A DNA stretch of 64,000 nucleotides from Costus lasius (lineage: Eukaryota > Streptophyta > Magnoliopsida > Zingiberales > Costaceae), in the NCBI GenBank assembly GCA_027563935.2, contig CM050449.1:71204556-71268555 (forward strand). Reading direction: 5' to 3'. Positions 24,271 to 34,475 of this stretch are shown here, piece after piece (the stretch's first letter is position 1; each line of letters begins with the position of its first letter). The notes under the pieces are model-generated. The model ran no database searches. It worked only from the letters and a program-made list of their open reading frames with translations, and was not told the DNA's origin. A program made the position numbers and the translations under genes.

Positions 24271-24294
24271 GGTCAAAACCTCGCACTGATACCA
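24271..24294 (-). other. primer-binding site (tRNA-iMet, variant) of copia copy 2
   Basis: On the minus strand TGGTATCAGTGCGAGG starts 1 bp from the 5' LTR. The other copies have TGGTATCAGAGC; the A-to-T change at position 10 breaks the match to initiator-Met tRNA. Confidence 0.8.
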
Positions 24295-24295
24295 C

Positions 24296-25947
24296 TGAAA
24301 GGAAACCTAGTTCACAAGTATCATTCATATAAACTTGTTGAAGCGGAAAAACTAGGAAACCAAAATCGCATGACTTGATACTATGATCAACCTTGTAAAC
24401 TTGAAAGACAAGTTAGAGTATTACCATTGCCATGATGTGAGTGGCGGCTTGGAAGAAGAAAGGGGCGAGTGCCTCTTCTCCAAAGGTGTCACACACAAGA
24501 TGATGTCAACTTCTTCCTTGTGCTCCTTGTGCTAGCAAAGACACCAAGGAGTCTTTGATCGTGTCTTGGAGAGGAGATGTGCACCCTTGGCTGGTCGACT
24601 TTCTTCCTTGTCGTGAAGATGATGAAGAGACGAAAAGGAGGAAGCACACTAGAGAGTTTCGAAACCGTGAGGGGAGAGACCAAGAAAGGAAAGTTCGGCC
24701 ACTACCACACATGGTAAAACCGAAATGTAACTCCCTTCTTAACTCCCCATGAAGCCATCGAAAACTCCTCTTCAATTGAACCATGCGTTCACAAAGTGAA
24801 CCGGTTCAATCCCAATTTGGTTCAAGCATCAAACCGAACCAGCCCTGGTTAAGATCTCTCTGAACCAAGTGGCTCAAGATCTAACCACACATCTCATTAA
24901 ACCTCTTGATCTTTACGATCAAGCATCAATTCTCCCGATCGAAGCTTACCGATCATATGCCCTAATCAATCAAACATGATTAGACTAGATCTCACTTCCA
25001 ATCAGAGTTTAACTCCTTTAAACTGAACTAGAATAATTCCAGTCCACACGATCTGACATAAGTAAGCCATATCATCAAATTGTGCGACCCCAAGGGTTTC
25101 CTTCAATGTCGGTAACGAAAACTTACGTTATCACGATCAGAGAGGGGTATCTAGCAACACATCACTGTCTCCCGATATGAAGGAAAGAGTCTTCCAAGAC
25201 TACTCCCAAACCACAGCACAAGTGTGAATCTAATTCACTTGGCATACATGTTTCCCTTTGCCACTGGATGTTCTCGTTGGACAAGCGTGTCAAGCCTGTG
25301 ATTCCAACATGATGAAAATGATTAGATCAGACGAACATAGTCGTCTGGGTATGGCCATACACATTCTCAACCATCTCATCCAGGGGGCCCCTTAGAACAT
25401 CACACTCCTACTAGGAGAGGCAATCCTATATCTATCACTAGTGCCCTAACAATGACTCATGCCCACTATCCAAGATAATCCTTAATCATTATCTTTCAAA
25501 TGATATTAAATTACCTCAAGACAATGCCAATCATCACTTAGAGACACAAGTGATCTCAAGTCAGAGGGAATATGCCACTTGCTTGCATATAAGGATTATT
25601 CACATTGTGACAAACAATTGAATATCCTAAATAGGGTCAGTCCAGTACATCCAATGCACCTATGTGTCTAAATCTTATTCCATGCTCGAAGCATCCTACA
25701 AGAACAGAACACATATTAGTCTCAATCATATCAAGGCTGTCTCATGTTCACCGAGATATCTCGACTAAGAACAATATTGAATGTCAGCTAAGCTGAACAT
25801 CATTGAGACATTACTCAGATGTATACATACAGCAGCAGATAATGTAACAATCTGAATAACAACAATTGCCTTTATAAACATAGTTCATACATGATACTGA
25901 AAATAACCTAAGGCCTCAAACATTAGCCTTAAGGGCATACCCCAACA
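24296..25947 (-). repeat. 5' LTR of copia copy 2
   Basis: The LTR is 1652 bp and matches 16879-18531 with one length difference in a G-run and about 17 substitutions. It abuts the right duplication GGACG at 25948-25952. Confidence 0.93.
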
Positions 25948-25952
25948 GGACG

Positions 25953-26388
25953 GACATTGTGTCTTCGAACTGGCCGGGTCTCTTGATCTAACAAAATTGC
26001 CAGCTGACAGGATCTATAAAATCATCATGAAACATAATCTCAAATAATCAAAAGATCTGTGATAAGATGATGAGGAAGAGAGACTTGTTTTATGAGAAAC
26101 TAAAATTTCAAATTTTAGATTTTTCATTAGCATATAGAATTGCATGTGTATGTACCTTGTTTGTGCATGATGTTGTGATCATTAGTCAAGCCCCTTTGCA
26201 TGCCTGCGATGTATCCTTGTGAAGCCTGCATGCCGCTTTTCTTTTTTGCTTTTGTTTTGTAATCATAAGAAGAAAATTAGGGGCGCATCTACATCGAGCA
26301 TGGCGCATGCATAAAGCTTGCACACCTTGCATGGTGGCGCATCAAGCTTCAACAAAATTGGCGCATCCTTGCATGGGGCGCAAGTATG
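25953..26388. other. unassigned sequence right of copia copy 2
   Basis: It continues the sequence interrupted by copia copy 2 (left counterpart 16854-16873). No ORF or LTR end is visible. It may be the eroded 5' end of copia family B copy 1, which becomes recognisable at 26389. Confidence 0.4.
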
Positions 26389-27364
26389 GGTTTGGCCGAG
26401 AATTTTGCTTGTGTGATATCCCTCTTGTGGCTTGAATGTTGGCGCTTCTTCCTTGGAGGAAGACCATGGCATTGGCCGAACCATAGGGTATGCTCCTAGG
26501 GTCTCCCTATAACTATCTCTAGGGTTTGAGAGCTAAACCATGGTGTGGTGGACCATGGAGCCAACCTTGAAGACCAAGTTAGAGGTCGGCTAGGCTAGGT
26601 CTAGTTTTAGGGGCTTGTGTCCTAGGTTAAGTGTTGAACCCCTTTGGCATGGGTTGGTTCAATGTCGTGAATGGGCTATGATCACATCATCCTTTTAATG
26701 CTTTCTTTACTAAAGCCAAAGCGTGTCTATGATGTTTTATCTTCATATTATCACTATAGGATTGCATGCTTGTAATTTTAGAGATACGATAAAACTAAAA
26801 GGATGAGACCTCAAAAACCCTCAATCAAATTATATCAAGTCTAGTGGCCTTCTAACGCGTAGCCCTCATCAAGCTATCGATCAGTGGTGCTGTGCACTGT
26901 TTCCCACCCTCGTGGGACACACCCACTTATCTTTAGAAGGTGTGTGGTGACAATGGTTTCCCCAGTCCAGTTGTAATCTGGACGTGCCTTCGCATGGAAA
27001 CTCGTTGGCCCTGGGCATAACGGTTAGGAATGGACTTGATTAGATTTCCACATATGCTGGGCATATTGTGGAACTCTAGAGGCATCGTTGAGTGGTTAGG
27101 ATTTCATGTCATATCCAGCCCTCACTGGACATGAAATGCCTAGACTGTCTCAATAAGGGGAGTTGCCAAGTGCAATCGGCCGGCATCCCATCTTAAGAAG
27201 CATGGGCTACTTTGTGCATCTCATCTAACCCTCGTGGGATGTGAAGCCCCCTATGAAATATGGATGCCATCTCACTAGGAAATCTCGGATTTCCTGATTG
27301 AATTTGTGTGTTGTCAATTTGATCAAAATAGTGGGGGCCATAATCATTTAATACAAGTCCATAT

Positions 27365-29047
27365 TGAAAGGTCCCCACAAGGGGGCGAAACCCTAAATCA
27401 TAGGCGCATATGAAGAATGAAAGCAACGGAATGGGGGTTTCTAGATCTTGCATGGTATTATGATTAACAAAACCGATTGTATAGTAGTGATAGAACCATA
27501 CCATAGCCATTTCTAGATGGCGTCTTGGAAGCTAGAGAACAAGAGAGGTCTCCTCCAAATTGTCGCACACAAGATGAGGTATAGCTTCTTCTTGTCGTCC
27601 CTTGTGCTAGCAAGGATCGTCCAAGTATCCTTCTCGTATGGAAGGGATGAGATCTTCTTGGCTTGGCGAAAAACTTCCTTCTCCTTTCGTCAACACCACA
27701 TGCACTCTCGAATGAGCAAGCGACGAGAGGAAGGAGCGACAATAGGCGTGAGAGAGGAGTAACGTGAGGCGATGTCACGTTTAGGAGTCATGGTTTCTAA
27801 AAATAGAAACACTCCCACGTTCATGCACTCATGCGACCATGGGTTTACCCCAAGCGCAAACTTCTCTTCACCCTTGAACCATGCGCTCATTCATGAGCCG
27901 GTTCACTTTGGTTCGGTTCAATAACCAAATAAGCCAAGCATTCAGTCCAGACCATAACAAACACTTAGGTTCTTGATCTGACCGTCAATCTCTTGATGCT
28001 CCTGATCTGACCAATCTAGCATCCAATCTCTCGATCGAAGCTTACCGATCTGAAGCCCTAATCAATCAAACATGATCAGACCAGATCTCACTCACAATCA
28101 GAGATTAAATCCCTTTAAACTGAACTCAAACAATTCAGTCCACACGATCTGACTTAAGTAAGCCATATCATCAAATTGTGCGACCCTGAGGGTTTCCTTT
28201 GAATGTCGGTAACGATAACTCACGTCATCACGATCAGTGAGGGGTATCTAGCAACACATCACTGTCTCCCAATATAAAGGAAAGAGTCTTCCAAGACTAC
28301 ACCCAAAAACAACACAAGTGTGAATCAACTCACAAAGCATACATATTTCCTTTGCCACTGGATGTTCTTATTGGACAAGCGTGTCAAGCTTGTAACTCCA
28401 ATATGATGAGCATGATTAGATCAGATGAACATAGTCACCTGGGTATGGCCATACACTTTCTCAATCATCTCATCCAGGGGGCCCCTTTAGAACATCACAC
28501 TCCTTAAACAAGGAGACGGCAATCCTATGTCTATCACTAGTGCCCTAACCTGACTCAAGCTCATCATCCAAGATAGTCTACAACCATTATGTTTCAAATG
28601 ATATTGAACTACCTCAAAACAATGACAATCATCATTTAGAAAACACAAGTGATCTCAAGTCAGAGGAAATGTGCCACTTGTTACATTCAAGGATTATTCA
28701 CATTGTGACAAACAATTGAATATCCTAGTAGGGTCTGTCCAGTACATCCAATGTACCCATGAGTCTACATCTTATTTCATGCTCGAAGCATCCTATAAGA
28801 TTAGAACACATATTAGTCTTAACCATATCAAGGCTGTCTCATGTTCACCAAGATATATCGACTAAGGACTTTATTGCCTGTCAGCCTAGCTGAACAGCTT
28901 TGAGACATTATTCAGAAGAACATATATTGCAGCAGACAATGTAGCTAACTGAATAATAACCATGCCTTTATAAACATAACAGTTTATTACATGATACCGA
29001 TACAAACCCAAGGCCTCAAACATTAGCCTTAAGGGCATACCCCAACA
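27365..29047 (-). repeat. solo LTR of copia family A
   Basis: A single 1683-bp LTR starts TGAAAGGTCCCC and ends TACCCCAACA on the plus strand. It is flanked by the 5-bp duplication CATAT at 27360-27364 and 29048-29052. No internal sequence is present, so it is the product of LTR-LTR recombination. The matching unoccupied site is visible in family B copy 2 near 35440-35465. Confidence 0.93.
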
Positions 29048-29104
29048 CATATTAAATAATCTGAAAGTAGTACTAATATGTTATTTCTTGATTGTTGTAG
29101 AACA

Positions 29105-29464
29105 ATGGCTACAAACAATAGCAGATGGTCACTGCGATCTATCCTTGAGAAGGACAAGTTGGTTGGATCCAACTTCATGGATTGGGATATGAACTTGAGA
29201 ATTGTGCTCAAGCTCGAGAGGAAGCTCTATGTCTTTGAGCAGCCTATTCTTGAGCCACTTCCATGCTCAGCCTCAGTGGTTAAGAAGGATGTTTATGATA
29301 TGCATCAGGCTGATACTTTGGAGGTTGCTAATTTGATGCTAACCAACATGTCACCTGAATTTAGAGGGCAATATGAATCTAAGAGTTCCTGTAATATTAT
29401 TTATATTCTAAGGCAGCTCTTTGATGAATTGGTTGAGCTCAACCCTCCTAAAGATGATATTTAG
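29105..29464 (+). pseudogene. copia family B copy 1 Gag, truncated
   Basis: The ATG at 29105 starts MATNNSRWSLRSILEKDK, which aligns to the family A Gag start (RSILEKEKFAGPNFSDW). The frame ends at TAG 29462-29464 after 119 codons. About half of Gag is missing: the text jumps from FDELVEL to sequence just before the zinc knuckle. Confidence 0.8.
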
Positions 29465-30318
29465 TGTAGTGAGCCGAAAGGCTTGACCAATGAAATGAAG
29501 AAAAAGATGGAACGGGTTAGGAATAAGAAGTGTTATTCATGTGGAGGAGCACCTCACATGACAAAGGACACGGCGCGACTTCAGAATGAGAAGAAGAGAG
29601 GCAAGGCTTCGTCTTCATGCTCAGGTATTTATGTTACTGAAGCCAACCTTTCTGCTTCTTTGTCATGGGTATTGGATATCGCATGTAGAGCTCATATTTG
29701 CACATATATGCAGGAGCTCAAGAAAAGTATATCGGTGCGGCCTGGAGAAATTAACCTACCGGTTGGAAATGGTGCACAAGTTGCTGCTGTTGCTGTAAGA
29801 GTTTTGACTCTCTCCCCGCCTTCTGGACTTCAATTAGAACTATATCATTGCTATTATGTACCTTCACTTACTAAAAATAGTGTATCCATTCCTTGTTTAG
29901 CAAAGAAAGGATTTTAGTTTGAAATAAAGGAGAACTCATGTTTTTTATTATTTGTAAACATATTTTATGGGAAGGGTACTTTGTGCAATGGATTATATGT
30001 CTTAGACATGGATAGTTTTATTTGTAACATAAATAGCAAAAGGATCAAACTGAGTGGTTCAGTTGGTGCTTTCCTATGATATTGTTGATTAGCCCATATA
30101 AACAAGAATCGCAATCAACAACTCCATGCAAATGGGTTGTTAGATTCAAGTTCCTTGGAGAAATTTGATACATGTGAACCTTGTTTATTAGGGAAGATGA
30201 GAAAGGAAGGAGGTTTATTGGATCTTATACACAGTGATGTGTGTGGGCCATTAAGTAAACAAGCAAAAGGAGGGTACAACTACTTCATCACATTAACTGA
30301 TGACTTCAGTAGATATGG
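29465..30318 (+). pseudogene. copia family B copy 1 nucleocapsid, protease and integrase start
   Basis: An open 144-codon stretch (29483-29917) carries a damaged knuckle (CYSCGGAPHMTKD, last Cys lost) and protease WVLDIACRA, where the usual D-T-A is D-I-A. After TAG at 29915-29917 come pre-integrase remnants (LAHINKN) with TGA stops. A further open stretch has HSDVCGPLSKQAKGG and DDFSRYGYG. Homology stops at 30318 within integrase. Confidence 0.75.
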
Positions 30319-30847
30319 TTATGGCGCATCTTCCATTGGCGCCATCTTCCTTGAAGGTGGCGCAAGTAAAGAAGAAGGTGACCTAAGTCTTGGATCTTCT
30401 TTCCTTTGATCTAACCCTAGTCGCCCACTTCCCTTTACCCAAGCTAAATTGTTCTTCATCATTTGCACATATATCACTTGGTCTAGTTTCCCCTTGCTTA
30501 TTGGGTCATAACAATTGTGAGAGCATCATTTTCAAGAGGCGTGAGCAACCAAAGGGGCAAGACCAAGAAGAGTTTTGCTACAAGTCTTCTTCCTCATAGC
30601 CGCAAGCTTCTTCTCTTCCTCCTCTTGGAGCAATTGTTGGAGGGTTTGGCGGCATCTTCTTCCTCTTGGCGCTTCTTCCCTTGAAGGTGGCTCAAGTTGT
30701 GTAGGAGACACTCTAAGGCTTGGATCTTCTTCCCGAGGCTAGCACCGGGCATGGAAGAAGAGGACACAAGGATCCGTTGTGTGTGAGTGTAGAGGGCGCA
30801 CGCTTTAGCACCTACATCGGCATCGCTCCATCTTGCTCTGGGGTACT
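30319..30847 (+). other. possible copia family B LTR remnant
   Basis: A stretch near 30722-30760 (CTTCCCGAGGCTAGCACC...GCATGGAAG) recurs at 34211-34240, next to family B copy 2. Text around 30329-30410 repeats imperfectly at about 30650-30730. No TG..CA boundary is visible. ORFs here are short and unconserved. Confidence 0.35.
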
Positions 30848-32705
30848 AGATGACACCAAAATTCATAGCATATTTTGTGTCATTTCATGTGTCTTTTTGT
30901 GTCATATTCATAGACTTTGCTTATGTTTATGCCTTTTTTTATCAATATTTGCGGAATCTACACTCTTTTCTGTTTCTGATAATTTTCGAGCAAAAATGCA
31001 CGATTTCAAGGTGTTTTCGAGGAACCTGGATGCATAATTGATTTCCCATCATCAAGAAGAAGATACTGGGCAAATTTCACGTAAATCCAAGCAAGAACCC
31101 AAATTACGGTAGGGTCGTAATATCCACTACGGTACCGTAATTTCAGTACCGTAATTGGGAGAACCCTGCCGTAATATGGAATTTTCCAGAACAGAGAAAT
31201 TTGTGAAATTACGGCCCCACCGTAAACATCTTTATGGTGCCATAATAAAGGCGTGATTCTGACCAGAGATTTGATGAAGTTTACGCTACTACCGTAAAGG
31301 CGTTTACGGTACCGTAATACTGTGTGGTTTTTGACCCGAGAGATTTCAGACATTATGGTAGCACCGTAAAGTCCTTTACGGTACCGTAATTCCAGATAAT
31401 ATTGTAGCCGAGAACTCACCGTCCAGATTATGGCACAGCCGTAAACTGCATTACGGCCGTAATTCCAAGTCAAAAACGCGAGTTTTCCACGGCTGAAACT
31501 TGCGTGGACCATAACTTTTGATCTAGAGCTCCAAATTGAAAACCGAAAGATGTTACGGACTCATATTTAAGAGGAGAAGACGCACGAAGTGGGAGACCCA
31601 ACGTTTATCTAGTATCGAGGGAGAAATCGTCAGATAGGCAGTTAGGGTTTGTTCTCATGCTGAGAGGCGTGGAGACCATCTCCGGCCATGATTTTCACGC
31701 ATAAGCTTTTTCTAGAGGAGAGGAAGACACCACAGAAGTTTTAGAGTATTTGGGGTCCAATCGGAGGAGAAATCAACAAAACAGCGGTGACAGCGCTGTT
31801 CATCGAAGCAAATTACGACTGTAAACTCTTTTACAGCCGTGGTGTAAAGTTGTTCCTCCTTTTTTTCATTTTCTGATTACTCTGAGACTATGATTCATTG
31901 TATTTCTTCCTCCATGCAAGCTTAATACTATTTTTGGGACATGGGGTGTAATCCCCTTGATTATTTTACCTATGCGATTATTTTTCTAAGTTTCTCCTTA
32001 GTTTAGATTTTATCATCATGAATAGAGTTCTGGCATTAAGGACCGAAAGGTGACATGCTTGAGAACTGGAACCCTAAAATTGATTAATAGGAACTCACCG
32101 TAAGAAATTAGGTTAAGTTCTTATTTCTTTATTTTAGATGACTAATTGCCTTGATGATGATTATGAACCTAGGATTAAGTTAGTGTGTCAAACATGGAGA
32201 TCTTGCACGAAAGTGAGGATCAGAATGTTGGAGAACCATAGGTAGAACTTGTGTGAGTCTCGGATGCACGAAAGTGATCATTGAGATTCCGCTTGAGACA
32301 ATCAGCCTAGATTTCGTATCCACGAAAGTGATCTTGAGTTCTTTGATTGATGATTTATTTATCATTAGCTTGGGATAAATCTTGCGCAAAAGCGAGGATT
32401 TGTCTCTGCATGGTTGTCTGCACGAAAGTGAGATAATCCCCTTATGAAGTAAGTTAAGTATTTATCATGATAGGATTTGATTGACGACCTTTTATTATAT
32501 CTAATCATTGAAATTAAGGTAGATGAAACCCTAGTCCCAGTTTATCTCTCTGATTATTTTCCCGTGTGTTTATCAATTATTTACTTGCATCATATTCGGT
32601 TTACTTAGCTAGTAAGAATACAATTATTTGGTACTTAACACGTAGGTCCCTGTGGATTCGATACTTTCTTTATTACTTCGAGTATCCGTGCACTTGCGGA
32701 TCACA
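30848..32705 (+). repeat. 5' LTR of Athila-like copy 2
   Basis: The LTR is 1858 bp, begins AGATGACACC (first base altered from the TGATGACAC of copy 1) and ends GCGGATCACA. The 31090-31470 section is packed with TTACGG...CCGTAA inverted motifs. The end is fixed by the PBS and by analogy to 16721 and 38590. Confidence 0.75.
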
Positions 32706-32714
32706 ACAACTTTT

Positions 32715-32795
32715 TGGCGCCGTTGCTGGAGATTAGTCCTAGGTACACGCCAAACAACTTGGGATACATCAAGTTTTTGGCGCCGTTGCCAGGGA
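32715..32795 (+). other. duplicated tRNA-Asp primer-binding site
   Basis: TGGCGCCGTTGC occurs at 32715-32726 and again at 32778-32789; the second extends as TGGCGCCGTTGCCAGGGA to 32795. Both are preceded by TTTT. They match the 3' end of plant Asp tRNA. Confidence 0.75.
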
Positions 32796-33045
32796 CCTTA
32801 GTTTTGTTAATATCAAAATAGTTGTTAGTATTCCTAGACTAAGTTTTATTTGTTTTAGATTTAACGTTGTTTTTTTTCCTTTTGCAGGTTTTGGATGTTC
32901 ACAGTTGTGACAGAACTACGATTTCTAAAATTTTTGAATTTGCTTGTGTTTTATATTTTCTATTTTTTTATATATTATGAAAAAAAAATATTCTCTAATT
33001 GATTGGTGTTGGATTATCTTTCTATTCTTGATAGATTTGGTAAAT

Positions 33046-33360
33046 ATGTCTTTTCATCATAATTCAAGGGCATCTGAAAGGGGTAAGGTTTACATGCAAC
33101 AAGGTGAGCATAAAGATTATTCACAGCTTACTATTGCAGAATTAGCAAAATTACACTCTTATTTTGTTACATGTAATATTTGTAAGTCTTCTGATCATCC
33201 TACTTGTGATTGCAAATTTAGAAATCATGCAAATCCTAATTCACCATGGTATCAAGATGATCATTCTCATTCTAGATGGGAAAATCAAACTTCTTTGTAT
33301 GTTGATTGCTCAAATCATGTTTCTAAACCATACTTTGAGGACAATGGAAATCTAGGTTAG
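33046..33360 (+). CDS. small CCHC zinc-knuckle protein of Athila-like copy 2
   Basis: From ATG 33046 the product is 104 residues (MSFHHNSRASERGK...). It has one exact C-X2-C-X4-H-X4-C knuckle at about residues 43-56 (CNICKSSDHPTCDC). That is the nucleocapsid fold that binds RNA in Gag. An upstream extension to 32944 is possible but is hydrophobic and AT-rich, so I chose this ATG. After TAG at 33358-33360 another frame continues with retroelement-like sequence. The knuckle lies unusually close to the N-terminus and no capsid domain precedes it. Confidence 0.55.
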   Translation: MSFHHNSRASERGKVYMQQGEHKDYSQLTIAELAKLHSYFVTCNICKSSDHPTCDCKFRNHANPNSPWYQDDHSHSRWENQTSLYVDCSNHVSKPYFEDNGNLG

Positions 33361-33965
33361 AATCCATGTTTGAAAAAATCACATCAGATCGAGAAAAATT
33401 TTTTGCTAAACAAGACCAAATTCTGAGCAATCAAATTAAGCAAATTGAGGATCGTCTTAAGGGTTCACTTAATCAAATTTCTTGTCAAGAAGAATCTTTG
33501 ACTACTAATACTGAATTGCTAGAAACCTAGATTGCACAACAAGCATGTTTATTTGAGTTTGAAACTGAAGAACTTGATTTAGAAAAATCCCCCTCTGATT
33601 ATGATTGTTTTGAGATTGAGCCTTGTGTGAATATTAATGAATCTCACTCTAATTTTGATTATTGTGAAATTGATCCATCTGCTAATTTATTTGTGAAAAA
33701 GGTTGAGAAAATTGAAATTGAAAAACCTTCTTTTGATGATAATCCTGATTTTGATAATAACTTATTTATGGTTAAATCTGATGAGCATGATGAAGGTTCA
33801 AAAATTATAGACATTAATGAACCCCACTATGATTTTAGTGATATTTTTAAAATTAATGATAAAACTCTTATGGTTGCGCCAATTCAAGAGGGGATGTGGC
33901 TGATGTCTTGCGGTAATTCCTTGGAGGAATTGCGCCAAGAGCAAACATGGAAAGATAAGAGGTAG
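33361..33965 (+). pseudogene. charged coiled-coil and acidic ORF remnant of Athila-like copy 2
   Basis: Directly after the small ORF, a frame reads ESMFEKITSDREKFF and a Gln/Lys-rich heptad-like stretch (SNQIKQIEDRL), then hits TAG at about 33528-33530. It reopens at once as an acidic Asn/Asp-rich segment and runs to TAG at 33963-33965 (open from 33627 in the same frame). The protein family is not recognised. The coiled-coil reading is inference from composition. Confidence 0.5.
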
Positions 33966-34475
33966 TTTGGGGTTACTTGGTTATAAAAGAAGGGGTGTGT
34001 GCTCCTCTCTATATACACATCTATTCAACGCCATGGCAAGGCAAATTCAAGTGGAAGTTGTGCAAGCATTGGATGCCCTAGCCGACCTCCTTCCTTGGTG
34101 TTGCGCCACTACTCCTCTCCCTCTTCTCTTGTTGGCTAAGAGTCTCCAAGCAAGACTCTAGTTAGCGTGAAGAACAAGGAGGAAGAAGAAGGTGATTCCA
34201 AGAGTTGATCTTCTCTTCCCGAGGCTAGCACCAAGCATGGAAGGGAGCAACGTTCAGAAGGTCGACACGTGAATACTTGTAGAGGACAAGCACTTGATCG
34301 TCTTCAACTTGGCTTCATCAACTAGACAAGCAAAAGATGTACCATCTCTAAACACATCCTTGTGTTCCTCTCTCGCATGGATCCATCGGAAAGGATATGT
34401 TTCGGGTGTAATGTGTCTTCCACTGCGTCCTTGGACTGCAAAAATTTAAAATTACACACGGTATTCCCTAACAGG
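33966..34475 (+). other. possible 5' LTR remnant of copia family B copy 2
   Basis: It has a TATAAAAG box at 33982-33989 followed by a likely transcribed segment. It ends ATTCCCTAACA just before the leader sequence GGGTTTGGCCGAG. Part of it recurs at 30722-30760. No PBS can be read at the junction, so the LTR assignment is tentative. Confidence 0.35.

Larger units (their letters stand above)
16879..25947 (-). mobile_element. complete Ty1/copia family A element, copy 2 (Angela/BARE-like)
   Basis: This 9069-bp element has LTRs of 1653 bp (left, 3') and 1652 bp (right, 5'), a PPT, a PBS, a 1.8-kb leader and a single gag-pol frame. The 5-bp duplication GGACG flanks it at 16874-16878 and 25948-25952. 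I count about 17 LTR differences by eye (about 1%), so it is older than the chromovirus but still recent. A roughly 9-kb length, 1.65-kb LTRs and a long untranslated leader fit the Angela/BARE lineage (inference). Two lesions probably silence it: loss of the start ATG and one in-frame TAG. Confidence 0.95.
26389..30318 (+). mobile_element. Ty1/copia family B, copy 1 (degenerate, interrupted by a solo LTR)
   Basis: The leader from GGGTTTGGCCGAG (26389) and the gag region parallel copy 2 of the family (34476 on). A family A solo LTR splits the leader just before gag (27365-29047). The coding part survives to the integrase start at 30318, where homology ends abruptly. No LTR with a certain boundary remains on either side. 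Multiple stops and deletions mark it as an old copy. Confidence 0.75.
30848..33965 (+). mobile_element. Athila-like Ty3/gypsy element, copy 2 (5' LTR, PBS, two ORF remnants)
   Basis: It has a 5' LTR, a doubled Asp-type PBS, a short leader, a small zinc-knuckle ORF and a charged, Gln/Glu-rich ORF. There is no RT or integrase and no 3' LTR before other sequence begins at 33966. It is therefore either 3'-truncated or part of a non-autonomous family. The Athila-like label rests on the Asp-tRNA PBS and LTR style (inference). Confidence 0.65.

Noticed and set aside
31090..31470. Short palindromic repeats considered as a CRISPR-like array
   Set aside because: Units are of unequal length and spacing, there are no constant repeats with unique spacers, and the context is a plant LTR.
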